Source: Bufo bufo (taxonomy: Eukaryota; Chordata; Amphibia; Anura; Bufonidae). From it: 64,000 bases of DNA. The translations under genes and the position numbers were made by a program. Under the pieces are notes generated by a model. The model was not told the origin of the DNA, ran no database searches, and saw nothing but the letters and a program-made list of their open reading frames with translations. The stretch spans positions 104,396,220 through 104,460,219 of the forward strand of contig NC_053392.1 of the NCBI RefSeq assembly GCF_905171765.1, in the 5' to 3' direction. Shown piece by piece: positions 33,721 to 43,843 of the stretch (position 1 is the first letter of the stretch; every line of letters begins with the position of its first letter).

Positions 33721-33818
33721 GATATTGATGTCCTCTCCTCAGGATAGGTCATCAATATCAGATTGACGGGGGGTCCGACACCTGGCACCCCCGCCAATTA
33801 GCTGTTTGAAGGGGTAGC
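33721..33818. mobile_element. Half copy of TTAA-target MITE (GGATAGGTCATCAAT)
   Basis: CTCAGGATAGGTCATCAATA, then GGTCCGACACCTGGCACCC and AGCTGTTTGAAGGGG, match the complete elements at 36316-36543 and 58006-58286. The right half is missing or eroded. Confidence 0.7.
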
Positions 33819-34157
33819 GGAGGCTCATGCTGCTTCTTCTTCAAAATTACATGTGCGCTGTCTGCTTTGCAGTGATGGCAGAGTATAATTACAACTGCTG
33901 CCCCATTCAGTTGAATGGGACAAGTAATTGTAATTACAGTACACTGCGCCGCCTCCACAAGCAAGACGAGGCTTTGATAATACTGTGCTCGCGAAAAGCC
34001 CTGTAGGACTTTGTATGTGTCCATTTTACTGATATTCATTCAACTAAAAATTACACTAAAATTAGATGACTGACCACCAGAAATCATGGACACTGAATAT
34101 ACCACTGTCCACTGAATACTGGACACTAAGTATACCATCATCCATCAGACCCTAGAT

Positions 34158-34309
34158 CAGGGATATGCAACCTCCGGCAGTACAGCTAGTGTGAAACTAC
34201 AACTCCCAGCATGCACACTAATCTTCTGAGAACTCCCACAGAATTGAATGAGGCATGCTAGGAGTTGTAGTTTTTCTACATCTGGAGTGCTGGAGGTCGC
34301 TGACCACTG
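34158..34309. mobile_element. hAT-type MITE, CTACAACTCCCAGCATGC family
   Basis: It starts CAGGGATATGCAACCTCCGG and ends ...GTCGCTGACCACTG, with a palindromic core (AACTACAACTCCCAGCATGC facing GCATGCTAGGAGTTGTAGTT). The flanks CCCTAGAT (34150-34157) and CCCTAGAC (34310-34317) match at 7 of 8. A second full copy lies at 56444-56600 and a half copy at 54525-54582. Confidence 0.85.
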
Positions 34310-34317
34310 CCCTAGAC

Positions 34318-35262
34318 ACTAAATACAAGTGGCTCAGTATATAAGATTATATTTACAAGTTAAAAGAATGTTGTAAAACATACTCTTTCTATATATATAT
34401 ATATATATTTATGAATTTATTTTATAGTTTTTAGCCTTTCTTTACATATTTATGAAGTAGCCATCTTGCCTGATTTGCTTTAGCGGTAGCTGCAGAGAAT
34501 TTGTTTATAGTAGGCTCCCGTAAAACTAATTCAGGAAATAACTAACCTATTATCCATGGGAGTGTTGTGGGCATGCTCTGTGATAAGTGCAGAGGTCACC
34601 CTGTAGAGGAGGAAGGGCTGAGATGTATTCATCACCTTCTGTCAATATTGTGAAACTGTTTTATTTTCCTTCATCTTTTTCATTTCTAGTCCATTCCTCT
34701 GAAAACTAATGATATAACTGCTGGACCGATAAGGAGTGAGAGGAGTTCTTCATAGTTTTCTGGGAAGGTGGCGGTCCATGGTGATTGCCCAAGACTGTGG
34801 TCAACTTGGGCGGATTGTTCAGCCCCAGACGCCATGTGGGTGGAGGTCAGAAGTGGCTATAAAGCTGAAAATGCAAGACTGCACAGTGCTATGGTCTTCA
34901 CTCCATGAGACTCTGGAGAAGCCTGCCAAAGTCTGCTGGGCAGTAAAGTGGAGCCCCGTTTTCCCGTAAGGTGTCTGATCTTCAGCTTTCCTGCTATTGT
35001 CTGCAAGTCCTGAAGCCAGCTCAGTCATGACTACAAGCCTAACCCTGGTGTACACAGCTAAGTTGAAAAATGATGTCTACAACATAGAAAGTCTCAGTCT
35101 AGTGCAAGCCCCCAGTGGCCAGTGTAAAATCTGCAACATTTCAGTGATGGTGATAAAAAATGCTTAACATAAAAACTTGAATTAAACAAAAGATAATTTT
35201 CTGAATTCATGAATTTATAAAATAATTTTTTTAACAAATTATAAAAAACCAACACAACTCAC
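34318..35262 (-). other. Eph intron, no feature seen
   Basis: A TA run lies at 34393-34409. The rest is unassigned. A short open frame at 34736-34969 has no recognisable domain. Confidence 0.45.
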
Positions 35263-35418
35263 GAGAACAAGTTGCAGACTTGGGGTCCATCTCCGGCCTG
35301 TAGAAGCCTTTTTCACACGTGCATTCAGCAGAGCCGTCCAGAAGGGAGAAGCTGTGAGGCGGGCACAGTGTACAAAGGGCATCCGTCAGCAAAGCCTTGT
35401 AGTACCCAGGAAGGCAGG
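35263..35418 (-). CDS. Eph receptor, cysteine-rich EGF-like exon
   Basis: A 156-bp exon, the length I recall for this exon in Eph genes, with a TTCCAG acceptor and a C/GTGAGT donor. It enters in phase 2 (completing an Ala codon if the usual sequence holds) and ends in phase 1. It reads CLPGYYKALLTDALCTLCPP, HSFSLLDGSAECTCEKGFYR and PEMDPKSATCS, and the next exon completes SRPPSAP. The six cysteines, the C-x-PG-x-YKA start and the CPPHS and C-x-CEKGF-R blocks are those of the Eph sushi/EGF-like region, which links the ephrin-binding head to the fibronectin domains. No ligand-binding exon is seen between here and 64000, so the preceding intron is longer than 28 kb. Confidence 0.96.
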
Positions 35419-36157
35419 CTGGAAGACAAAAAAGACCACAGGGTGAAATTGTAGACTTAGTTAATATCAACGGAAGACAAGTTGACATGACAGCTCGGAG
35501 TCTCTTCCCCGTGCGGTAATCTGGCATTGATAGACACGTTAAGTGCAAGTGAAATGGTCCATGTAAGCATCATTAGAGTCTGATGACGACCCCCTGCGCT
35601 TCTTAGAATCCATTCTAAGGGAACAGATGTGTGATATGTTTAATGAACTGCACGAATTACAATGAATACATTTATTGGTTCAATAGAAAGCAACAGGAAT
35701 TTCTTCTTCTACAAAATGATGAAGACTTTGGCACTGCCAGTAGGCAAGAATGATCTCCTGCAATTGTCCAATCTAAGTAGAAATAGAAGACGAGTGGAAG
35801 ATAAACATCATATGGCAATCGCTGGCGGCAGGAGGAGCTGGCTTTTTGCTGGAACATTTTGGGTGAAATGAGGTTTCTGGCCTATTAAGTGTTGGATTAG
35901 AACATCAGAAAACAGAAGATGTGCATGGATAGATGTTAATCCACTTGATATAAGTGAACATAATTAGTGCCCTCCTTTTGAAGAAGGTTATGGCAGACTG
36001 CACAATGCTGGAACGCCTGCTGGCAACATCTGTAATCTTTAATAAACCATGAGTGTTTCTGTACCAAAGATTGCTATATTACAGCCTGATACCTTCTGTC
36101 CAGGAGTAAATGAGTTGGCACTGTGTCATAGCCTATAACTCATTATGATTTACATAT
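35419..36157 (-). other. Eph intron, no feature seen
   Basis: Unremarkable intron sequence next to the exon. Confidence 0.45.
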
Positions 36158-36180
36158 CTATCTATCTATCTATCTATCTA

Positions 36181-36216
<36 letters not shown>

Positions 36217-36233
36217 CCTATCTATCTATCTAT

Positions 36234-36281
<48 letters not shown>

Positions 36282-36290
36282 GTCTATCTA
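36158..36290. repeat. (TATC/TGTC) tetranucleotide microsatellite
   Basis: A run of ATCT repeats with an inner block of GTCT repeats and small interruptions. It is about 130 bp and likely to vary in length. Confidence 0.97.
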
Positions 36291-36315
36291 GGCCAACAGC
36301 AGGAAAGTTAATTAA

Positions 36316-36543
36316 AGGAGTTGTCCGACACTCGACACCTCCGCCAATCAGCTGTATGATGAGACGGTGCGTGCTGGGCGCACATGCCATCTACCTTGTC
36401 TCTTCCTGTTCACTGCTGCTGTCTATGGCCGTCTCCTCATACAACTGATCTGCGGGGGTGCCGGATGTCGAACCCCTGCTAATCTGATACTGATGACCTA
36501 TCCTGAGGATAGGTCATGAATAGTAAAAACCCGGAGAACCCCT
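36316..36543. mobile_element. TTAA-target MITE, complete short copy
   Basis: It is flanked by TTAA (36312-36315 and 36544-36547). The ends AGGAGTTGTCCG and CGGAGAACCCCT are inverted repeats. The interior has CACCTCCGCCAATCAGCTGT and CTGAGGATAGGTCATGAAT. It is the same family as 58006-58286. Confidence 0.8.
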
Positions 36544-36547
36544 TTAA

Positions 36548-37406
36548 TTAGAAAAAATATATATTTTCAGATTTTCAATCTCCTGCCACTCCATCCCTGC
36601 CATTTCAGTGGTCACTACCTTCCTCTGTTGTCCGCTGAGGCCAGTGATTTGCTGCAGCAGTCCCATGGGTATACATGATGTCATGGCTGCGGGGAAGTAA
36701 ACAGAGACTATTGGTTACCTCTGGAGCTACAGAACTGGATTAGTAAGGGATTGAACTGATTAGTGATTTTTTTTATTTTTTAATAAAGAGCCTGGGGAGA
36801 GCAGTACAAACATACCTTTTGTAGAGCTTTTCTCATCAGGAGTTGTGTGAATATGAAGTTGTATTCTGCCAAATTCTGCTCCTGCAGGTACACTGGAGGC
36901 AAAACTTCACTGGGAAGTGCTCTATGCATTGAACTGTTTTACAGTCCCTATCCTCTGCTATGAATTTTGTGGCCTCCTCGTTGGATGCTATAGCTGCCAC
37001 TCAGAGGAGCGGGAAGGAGCTGTAGAGCACCTCAGTGTAGAGAGCACGTCACAGTGATGGTCCGCCTCCAGGGCATTTGAAGGAGCAGAGTTTGGCAGAA
37101 TAAAATGTTGTATTCACACTACTCCTGATTTTAAAAAAAGCTCTACAAAAGGTATGTTTGTACTGCTCTCCGTGCTGGCTTCTACCTAGACCCATCAGCA
37201 GTTTAGCACAGTTAAAGGGCTCTTTTTAACTTTCCTGCTCTTTGCCAATTTTATTTATTTTTTAATCCCAGAAAACCCTGTTAAATCCTCATGCAAATGG
37301 TGTATCAGGGCTCTGTACTACCTTATTGTACTCCATTTAAATCAGACAGAAAAAAAATCATGGCATGTTCCATTAGATTGCATATATATATATATATTTA
37401 TATATA

Positions 37407-37453
<47 letters not shown>

Positions 37454-38837
37454 CTTCTAGACACCCAGCCGACTTTGTAACAGTTTCCCATGTATTGAGA
37501 GAACACCATGTACCTGCAGTAATATGCTTCTTTTTACCAGCCTTTACAATGTTGTGTATGTTCCCTGCAATTAAAGGCACTATCACAGATCTCTGATAAC
37601 TGCGTTGTCTTCTGTAGGTACTCTCCCTGCTGTCAGAAGTATCCCCCTCCCTAAAAGGATTGCACATCTTTTTCCAAGCGCCTACGCACGAATCGTCGTG
37701 GAAAGAGTGAACACATCACTTTAATGTCCTATCAGCTCTCACTTTAGGTTCTTTCTTCATCCTAAAATATTGCTCTGTTGAGCTTCATAAATAATTCATA
37801 GTCCATTATTTTATTCTTATTATTTCCTTTGGTTTACGTCTCATATTTCTATCAATTATACTTCTAGCTGATAAGCGGATGTAACAGGGCTGGCTTTATC
37901 ATCGGCTCTTAGAGACAGCATTGCTGACAAATTATGAGTTAGCATGGGTTCACGCGAGGTCCTACGTAAAACCGTAGATGGCACATTGTAATATCAGTGT
38001 GAATTGCGCCAAATGACGCACTCAGCTCTGCGGCATCTTTAAAAAAAAATAATAAATAACTGTTTTGCATAGTAGCACGTTGACTTTCTGAATGTACCTT
38101 CTGGTTTTGTGCTAGATCAGGCTTTCAAGATAGTCCTTTACAAAATCTTAGAGGTACGTTCTTCTGTTTGTGTCATTGTTGAGATTAGATTTGATGTCAT
38201 TATTGAGAAGCGGCTCATAGATGATTTGTCCTATATTACAGCCCTGACACATGACTCCTTAGATACAGGGAAACGGCATCAATAATACATTGTCTCCTTC
38301 TGCTTCAATTCACTGCAAATCAAGGACATGTTTTTACTGTAGAGACTCTCTGGGCAAAAAGAGGGAACCAGAAAAAGTGGAGAGTGGAGACGTAAATGGT
38401 GGAGGGGAAAAGCCGTGTTCAATGGAACATACGGTACATAGGAAGGAATTACCGTGCACGCATAGGAGCTACAGGAAGAAGTAAGAGAGGAATAAGAGTG
38501 AGAAAATGACTATATATACTAGTTACACAAGGAACGTTTCAGGTTTCACATCTTATACTGCGATGTTCATGTGTGCACCTTCTATAATGGTTATATATTG
38601 CTATATTCTGCTGTTATAGGCAGGGCTTTAATGTGCAGAAATTGCAATATATTGAATTTCCTATCAATGGCGTATACACTGTAACAGCCCTGTAGACACT
38701 CCACCTCCTTACAATCTTATTATTCCAATTGCCCCTGACATGATGGGGTCAATAATGTTATATTCGGGAATCCTAATGTATGGGTGGGTGACTGTTACAG
38801 TCATCTGCACTGTATTTATAGAAAAACCCATTGATAA
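36548..38837. other. Eph intron or flank; TA tract only
   Basis: A (TA)n tract lies at 37381-37452. A loose inverted repeat occurs at about 36780-36845 and 37120-37165 (GAGAGCAGTACAAACATACC facing GGTATGTTTGTACTGCTCTC). No exon seen. Confidence 0.5.
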
Positions 38838-39107
38838 GGGTAGGTTCCCCATGCATTTTATGTGTCTGTTTGACATATACGTTATTAAAAATAAATGGCT
38901 AAAAAAATGCAGCAAACCACTTTTTTGTCTGGTAAAAAATACGTATACTTTGTTTTTACAATGGAAAAAGTATACTTTTTTTTTTTTACAATGGAAACCT
39001 ATGGTGAACGCATGCCACAGTATGGCATCTGTCTGAGGCATCTGTTTAACGTATACTTTTTTTGTATACGTTAAATGGATGGGAAAAATGCAATGTGAAC
39101 CAACCCA
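38838..39107. mobile_element. MITE with AACGTATAC palindromes
   Basis: GGGTAGGTTCCCCATGCATTT faces AAATGCAATGTGAACCAACCC. The interior repeats GTATACTTTTT and AAAAGTATAC around two TTTACAATGGAAA blocks. It is non-coding. Confidence 0.7.
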
Positions 39108-39405
39108 TACACTTACTTGATATTTTCTGCTCATACTGTAGGTCGAAATGCATTGGACAAGGCCCAGCACTGCCCCACAGAGTGGCAGCAGATGATTCTC
39201 CAGGGGGCCCAGGCTCTGACAGATAGCTCAGTTTGGCCCTGGAAACGATCACTTGCCACTAGGGACTGTTTGTTATAAGGTGTTTCTAGGATAACCTGTT
39301 AGAACATACAGTGGCATTACACATTAGCCTGATGTCAGCCCGGTGACTTGCCTTGATGGCTAATGTCAGGGAAAAGAAAGGATAAGGCTGTTTGATTTCA
39401 ACATG

Positions 39406-40293
39406 TGTAGTATACGGGAGTTGTAATACCCGTTACTACCAAAGGTCACTTGGTGTGCTGTCGTCCCTCCTAATTATGGGAAGTTGCTTTATGTCAGTTT
39501 TATAAAATGTAATGTAATGTGTGTATTTTCCTGTCACTGAAACTTGCACTTACAGGCCTGCTAGGGGTGTCATTCCTACTTCTAGTCCATAGAGGGAGCT
39601 AGGGAGCCCTAGTTTATATAAGGCCAGACCAGGAAGTGCAGGGGAGACGGAGTCTAGTGTCTGTAACCTACAGATGGAGATTAGATAATGTCTGAGACCA
39701 GTCCAGGCCTGAAGCCTGCTGTTCAGGAGAAGATTCCCTCCTGAATCCCTACATGCAGAAGCAGGAATACCTTAGCCTGAGGAACCATTCAGAAGCTAGG
39801 AGAGACTGAGGCAAATATCAGAGGAGCCAGAGGTATTGAGGAAACAGAGGAGGTACTTATGAAAGCCATAATCAAGGATATAAAGCCAGACTTAGGTTAA
39901 TGGGCCTTGGTGAAGAATTGCTACATTCCAGGATCAGACAGAGTTAGAGTGCAAGCTCCTTTGCTGCAAATCCTGTGTTCAACACTCTGTAATTACCCTG
40001 CTGTACTGAATTGCCTGCATCGACCGAATTGCAAAATCGACTGTATGCTGAGGAACTGCGTTTCCAATATTGTCTCTGCCTGCAAACTACTAAAGTTGAA
40101 GTTCTGTTTTAACACCACGTTTCCTCAAATTATTCCTGCATCCGCAAACGGCGTGCCACCGTTTACTTGGCACTGGCGTCACGAACTATTTCTACCTATA
40201 CCTGCCCTTGCAGAGAGTCAGCTGTACCAGGTTAGTGTATATTGCACTACATCACCCAGAAACACCTATTGCACACAACTTGAGTACGCTGCA
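39406..40293 (+). repeat. 5' LTR (888 bp)
   Basis: It starts TG and ends CA. A TATA box (TTTATATAAGG) lies at 39613-39623, so transcription would start near 39645. No AATAAA signal is evident in the LTR. The 3' part contains ACTGGCGTCACGAACTATT, which partly repeats the primer-binding-site candidate just downstream. Confidence 0.93.
39613..39623 (+). promoter_or_regulatory. TATA box of the 5' LTR
   Basis: TTTATATAAGG sits in a GC-richer context about 210 bp into the LTR, where the U3/R border would be expected. The same sequence occurs in the 3' LTR near 43159. Confidence 0.6.
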
Positions 40294-40302
40294 CTTCTCT
40301 TT

Positions 40303-40320
40303 TGGCGTCACGAACAGGAT
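40303..40320 (+). other. Candidate tRNA primer-binding site
   Basis: TGGCGTCACGAACAGGAT begins 9 bases after the LTR. It opens with TGG, as a site complementary to a tRNA CCA end must, and resembles known retroviral sites in the GAACAGG part. The exact tRNA is not assigned, and a 9-base gap is longer than usual. Confidence 0.5.
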
Positions 40321-40578
40321 ACGCACGCTTTCTAGTGCAAGAAGCGTGAACTTTGTGCCTTATACCGTTGCCCTGTGACCAAAGTGACAATTTTCCTGTT
40401 TTATTCAAGTGGACTTTGTGGATTAAAAATCATACCCAAAGTGTGTCAAAAACTTCTAAAAAGCGCTGTACAGTATTGCGCTGCACAGAGGAAGAAAATC
40501 GCCGCATTGGAGTGTGGTTTTGTGGACTTTAAACATTCCTGCTTGCCGTCAGTGAATAGACAGCGTTTGTACCTAAAG

Positions 40579-40656
40579 ATGGCCGCTGGGCTTGCTGAAT
40601 TTACTGCTGCGTCACCTTCATCCCGAAAAGGCGGGAAAAATTGGCGCCCTTTCTGA
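40579..40656 (+). CDS. Short upstream ORF in the LTR-element leader
   Basis: A 25-codon ORF beginning AAGATGGCC, a strong initiation context, and ending TGA at 40654-40656. It overlaps, in another frame, the ATG-less upstream extension of the main ORF. If translated, it would make the main ORF depend on reinitiation or leaky scanning. There is no recognisable domain, and it may be a control element or chance. Confidence 0.35.
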   Translation: MAAGLAEFTAASPSSRKGGKNWRPF

Positions 40657-40711
40657 GGAAAAAGCGGGAAGAAGGTCAAGGGCAGGCGCCACGGCTTATC
40701 TGGACATTTGC

Positions 40712-42175
40712 ATGTCTGCCAGCATGGACACCGCCCTCCATCTACTGGAATACCTGGGGGGCGGCCTCCCAGTGCAGTGGGAGGAGCTGGCTACTCTAAT
40801 TGACGCGACCCTATCGCTCTCCTCAGAAGGATCGAGCATGTTGGATTGTGAACAGAGCGTTGCTGCAGCGTCCACACCTGTAATTGAGAAAATGACCGAC
40901 ACCGGTGTAGAGCCAGAGGAGGCTCCACCGGCCTACGCTCCGGGACCGGAGCAACCCGCCTGCCGCACCAGGGAGAAAGAACCCGAGCCCTACTATGGCT
41001 CATGGAGGGACTTTTTTCAGCCAACGTTCCAATGGTCTTCCCTGATGGCGGAGATTCGGGAGGCCGCTATCAAGCGAAATACCCAGACAAAGATCGTGTA
41101 TGAGGAGCTAACTAAGACCATACATGAAAGACATACGCACACCCAACCCCGCCTGGAGAGGAGAAAGGGAGTGGTGCTGTCGTTTGACAAATCCCGTGGC
41201 TACGGGTTTATTCAGGACTATCTTACTGGCAGAGACCTCTATGTCAATCGAAGGTCTGTCAAGAGAGACTACCTCCCTTCGTACCAGCACAGCCTCCGCG
41301 AGGGAGAGGAAGTGGAGTACACCCCTGCCGAGAGCCTACGAGGCCCCTATGCGACTGCTGTGACCCGTCCGAAGCGAGGACCTGAGGATTGGGAGGCAGA
41401 AGAAGGAGAAGACTACTCTGGCTGCGAGCGAGAACCGGAACGCTCTCCAGAGCCGGCCCATCACGCCTTTCAGGAGCGGAGCTCCTTCATCGGGCCGAAC
41501 GTCTTCTGGCAGCCAACCGTGTTGGAGAAATGGGTGAGCCCCTACCCTTCCCCCGAGCTGCCACGTCGGGAGAAGACACTATCTGAGCTGGAGCAGCAAA
41601 GAGGATTGAGTGCTACCTTCCAGAACATCCGGATGGGACGGAGACCAGAGGCAAGTCCAGAACCTGAAGAGGCCGAGTCTGCATCAGCGGTGACTGTACC
41701 TGCGCCGGCGGAGCCAGCAGAGAACAGCGACTCCGACACCGAGAGTATCGGTGAGCAGATCGTCCGGCTGGAGGAGAAGTTGCGGGAGTTGCGTAAGACC
41801 TACACCGCCCGGATCCAGACGCCGCCGAGGAAGGATGAGGTAAGGGTGCCTGTCACCACCCGCCGACCGCCTTCTGTTGTCACCGCTCCGTCAGTGCCCC
41901 AGACCGGACCCGCGATTGCCGTGAATTGCTGCACCCAGAGCACCGGACCGCTTGCTGCGGCGGTACCAAGTATGTCACACCCTGCAGTGATTATGCCAGG
42001 GCCGGCACGGCCCACCAGAGGGTTCACCCCTAGGCCTATGGGGCCAATACCTATTAGGGGCCCCTTTACCCTGCAGCTGCCCCCTGATACTGTTATGTGG
42101 GCCCATCCTCCTGTAGAGGAATATTACAGAAGATACCTCCCTGCAGAGCCAAGTAGCTACAATATGCCACTGTGA
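40712..42175 (+). CDS. Cold-shock-domain protein of LTR retrotransposon
   Basis: A 487-residue ORF from the first in-frame ATG at 40712. The ATG at 40724 (AGCATGG) has a better context and would give 483 residues. The frame is open further upstream but has no ATG there. Residues 72-75 are PPAY, a PPxY motif of the kind that recruits NEDD4-type ligases in retroviral Gag. Residues 152-219 form a cold-shock domain closest in spacing to Y-box proteins. It has GVVLSFDKSRGYGFI (RNP1 core RGYGFI), DLYVNRRSV at the RNP2 position (usually VFVHQTAI) and the Y-box-length loop up to GEEVEY. Residues 343-372 form a short coiled coil. The last 120 residues are proline-rich. There is no zinc knuckle and no enzyme motif. 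I infer an RNA-binding, possibly Gag-like, structural protein. A captured cellular Y-box fragment is the likely source of the domain. Confidence 0.85.
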   Translation: MSASMDTALHLLEYLGGGLPVQWEELATLIDATLSLSSEGSSMLDCEQSVAAASTPVIEKMTDTGVEPEEAPPAYAPGPEQPACRTREKEPEPYYGSWRDFFQPTFQWSSLMAEIREAAIKRNTQTKIVYEELTKTIHERHTHTQPRLERRKGVVLSFDKSRGYGFIQDYLTGRDLYVNRRSVKRDYLPSYQHSLREGEEVEYTPAESLRGPYATAVTRPKRGPEDWEAEEGEDYSGCEREPERSPEPAHHAFQERSSFIGPNVFWQPTVLEKWVSPYPSPELPRREKTLSELEQQRGLSATFQNIRMGRRPEASPEPEEAESASAVTVPAPAEPAENSDSDTESIGEQIVRLEEKLRELRKTYTARIQTPPRKDEVRVPVTTRRPPSVVTAPSVPQTGPAIAVNCCTQSTGPLAAAVPSMSHPAVIMPGPARPTRGFTPRPMGPIPIRGPFTLQLPPDTVMWAHPPVEEYYRRYLPAEPSSYNMPL

Positions 42176-42951
42176 TCAGCCTGCTAGGCCCTTGATTTAT
42201 TTCTTCAGAAGGTGATGTTAACCCTTCCAGGACAGGAGTCCTATGTTGCTGGTCCTTTGTTGCAGCTGCCAGTTTGTCCACGGCTCAGTGGTAGGTGTTG
42301 ACCACTGAAATCACAAAGTCAGCAAGGCCACGTTTGTTTCCAGGACCTCCTGCCTGCTTTTGTTACTCCACACCAAGTTGTGCCTGTTCCTTTGTTGCAC
42401 CTTTTACCCTTCACCCCCTTTTCAGGTTGATCAGGGGTATTACAGCACTTGTCTTTGCTGTCCATTTTATTGTGCAACCAGTTACCAAGGAACCGTGCCC
42501 GGAGACAGACTCAAAAGTACCTGAGCCTCTGAGATTCTTATTCTTTTAAAAGTATTGTGCCCAGAGATGGACTCCACCGCATGAGAGCCTCTGTGATTTA
42601 ATGAGAAATAACCTGGGTACGGACTCATGTTTGTTATTTGAGCCTCCAAGAACTTTTATACCGTTTTCTACTGTTTTATCATGGACTTATTCATTGTCAT
42701 GGACTATCCTGGTTATAATGTTACGCTGTGCCAGGTCAGCGCCCCCGTTCCATTCACTATCCTGAGAGAAGAGAACGACGCCCCTTGTCACTACCCTTCA
42801 CTTTTGCCAATTGGACCTGATGTAAATGTAAATGCAGATGAATTACATGTATGTATGCCTGCATGTCTCTCTTTTCTATTTCAGGTAGAGATTCCAGTTG
42901 GGAGACCCATGATGGAGTACGAGGTCGTACTCAGCTTAAAGCAGTGGGGTA
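42176..42951 (+). other. 3' internal region of the LTR element
   Basis: No ORF with recognisable content. A perfect short hairpin (GAGTACGA GG TCGTACTC, 42915-42932) precedes a modest purine-rich stretch (AAAGCAGTGGGG, 42938-42949) that is the best candidate polypurine tract next to the 3' LTR. Confidence 0.55.
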
Positions 42952-43839
42952 TGTAGTATACGGGAGTTGTAATACCCGTTACTACCAAAGGTCACTTGGT
43001 GTGCTGTCGTCCCTCCTAATTATGGGAAGTTGCTTTATGTCAGTTTTATAAAATGTAATGTAATGTGTGTATTTTCCTGTCACTGAAACTTGCACTTACA
43101 GGCCTGCTAGGGGTGTCATTCCTACTTCTAGTCCATAGAGGGAGCTAGGGAGCCCTAGTTTATATAAGGCCAGACCAGGAAGTGCAGGGGAGACGGAGTC
43201 TAGTGTCTGTAACCTACAGATGGAGATTAGATAATGTCTGAGACCAGTCCAGGCCTGAAGCCTGCTGTTCAGGAGAAGATTCCCTCCTGAATCCCTACAT
43301 GCAGAAGCAGGAATACCTTAGCCTGAGGAACCATTCAGAAGCTAGGAGAGACTGAGGCAAATATCAGAGGAGCCAGAGGTATTGAGGAAACAGAGGAGGT
43401 ACTTATGAAAGCCATAATCAAGGATATAAAGCCAGACTTAGGTTAATGGGCCTTGGTGAAGAATTGCTACATTCCAGGATCAGACAGAGTTAGAGTGCAA
43501 GCTCCTTTGCTGCAAATCCTGTGTTCAACACTCTGTAATTACCCTGCTGTACTGAATTGCCTGCATCGACCGAATTGCAAAATCGACTGTATGCTGAGGA
43601 ACTGCGTTTCCAATATTGTCTCTGCCTGCAAACTACTAAAGTTGAAGTTCTGTTTTAACACCACGTTTCCTCAAATTATTCCTGCATCCGCAAACGGCGT
43701 GCCACCGTTTACTTGGCACTGGCGTCACGAACTATTTCTACCTATACCTGCCCTTGCAGAGAGTCAGCTGTACCAGGTTAGTGTATATTGCACTACATCA
43801 CCCAGAAACACCTATTGCACACAACTTGAGTACGCTGCA
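42952..43839 (+). repeat. 3' LTR (888 bp)
   Basis: Same length as the 5' LTR and, as far as I could compare, the same sequence from TGTAGTATACGGG to TACGCTGCA. It is followed directly by the CATG duplication. Confidence 0.93.
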
Positions 43840-43843
43840 CATG

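Larger units (their letters stand above)
39402..43843 (+). mobile_element. Non-autonomous LTR retrotransposon with cold-shock-domain ORF
   Basis: A complete element with 888-bp LTRs at 39406-40293 and 42952-43839 and a 4-bp target duplication CATG (39402-39405 and 43840-43843). The LTRs begin TGTAGTATACGGG and end ...TACGCTGCA. By eye I found no difference between them, which implies a recent insertion. The 2.66-kb interior holds one long ORF (40712-42175) and no reverse transcriptase, integrase, protease or envelope motif. It must therefore be mobilised in trans. A 4-bp duplication fits gammaretrovirus-like or Ty3/gypsy-like integrases. It lies in the same orientation as its ORF, antisense to the Eph gene. 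Confidence 0.92.

Noticed and set aside
39907..40335. A 142-codon ORF, repeated at 43453
   Set aside because: It lies inside the LTRs of the retrotransposon and has no recognisable domain. It is probably a chance frame in the R/U5 region.
40592..40711. N-terminal extension of the cold-shock ORF
   Set aside because: The frame is open but starts with TTG. The first ATG in frame is at 40712, so I did not include the extension.
42681..42956. A 91-codon ORF in the 3' internal region of the LTR element
   Set aside because: No domain or envelope-like features. It runs into the LTR and is probably chance.
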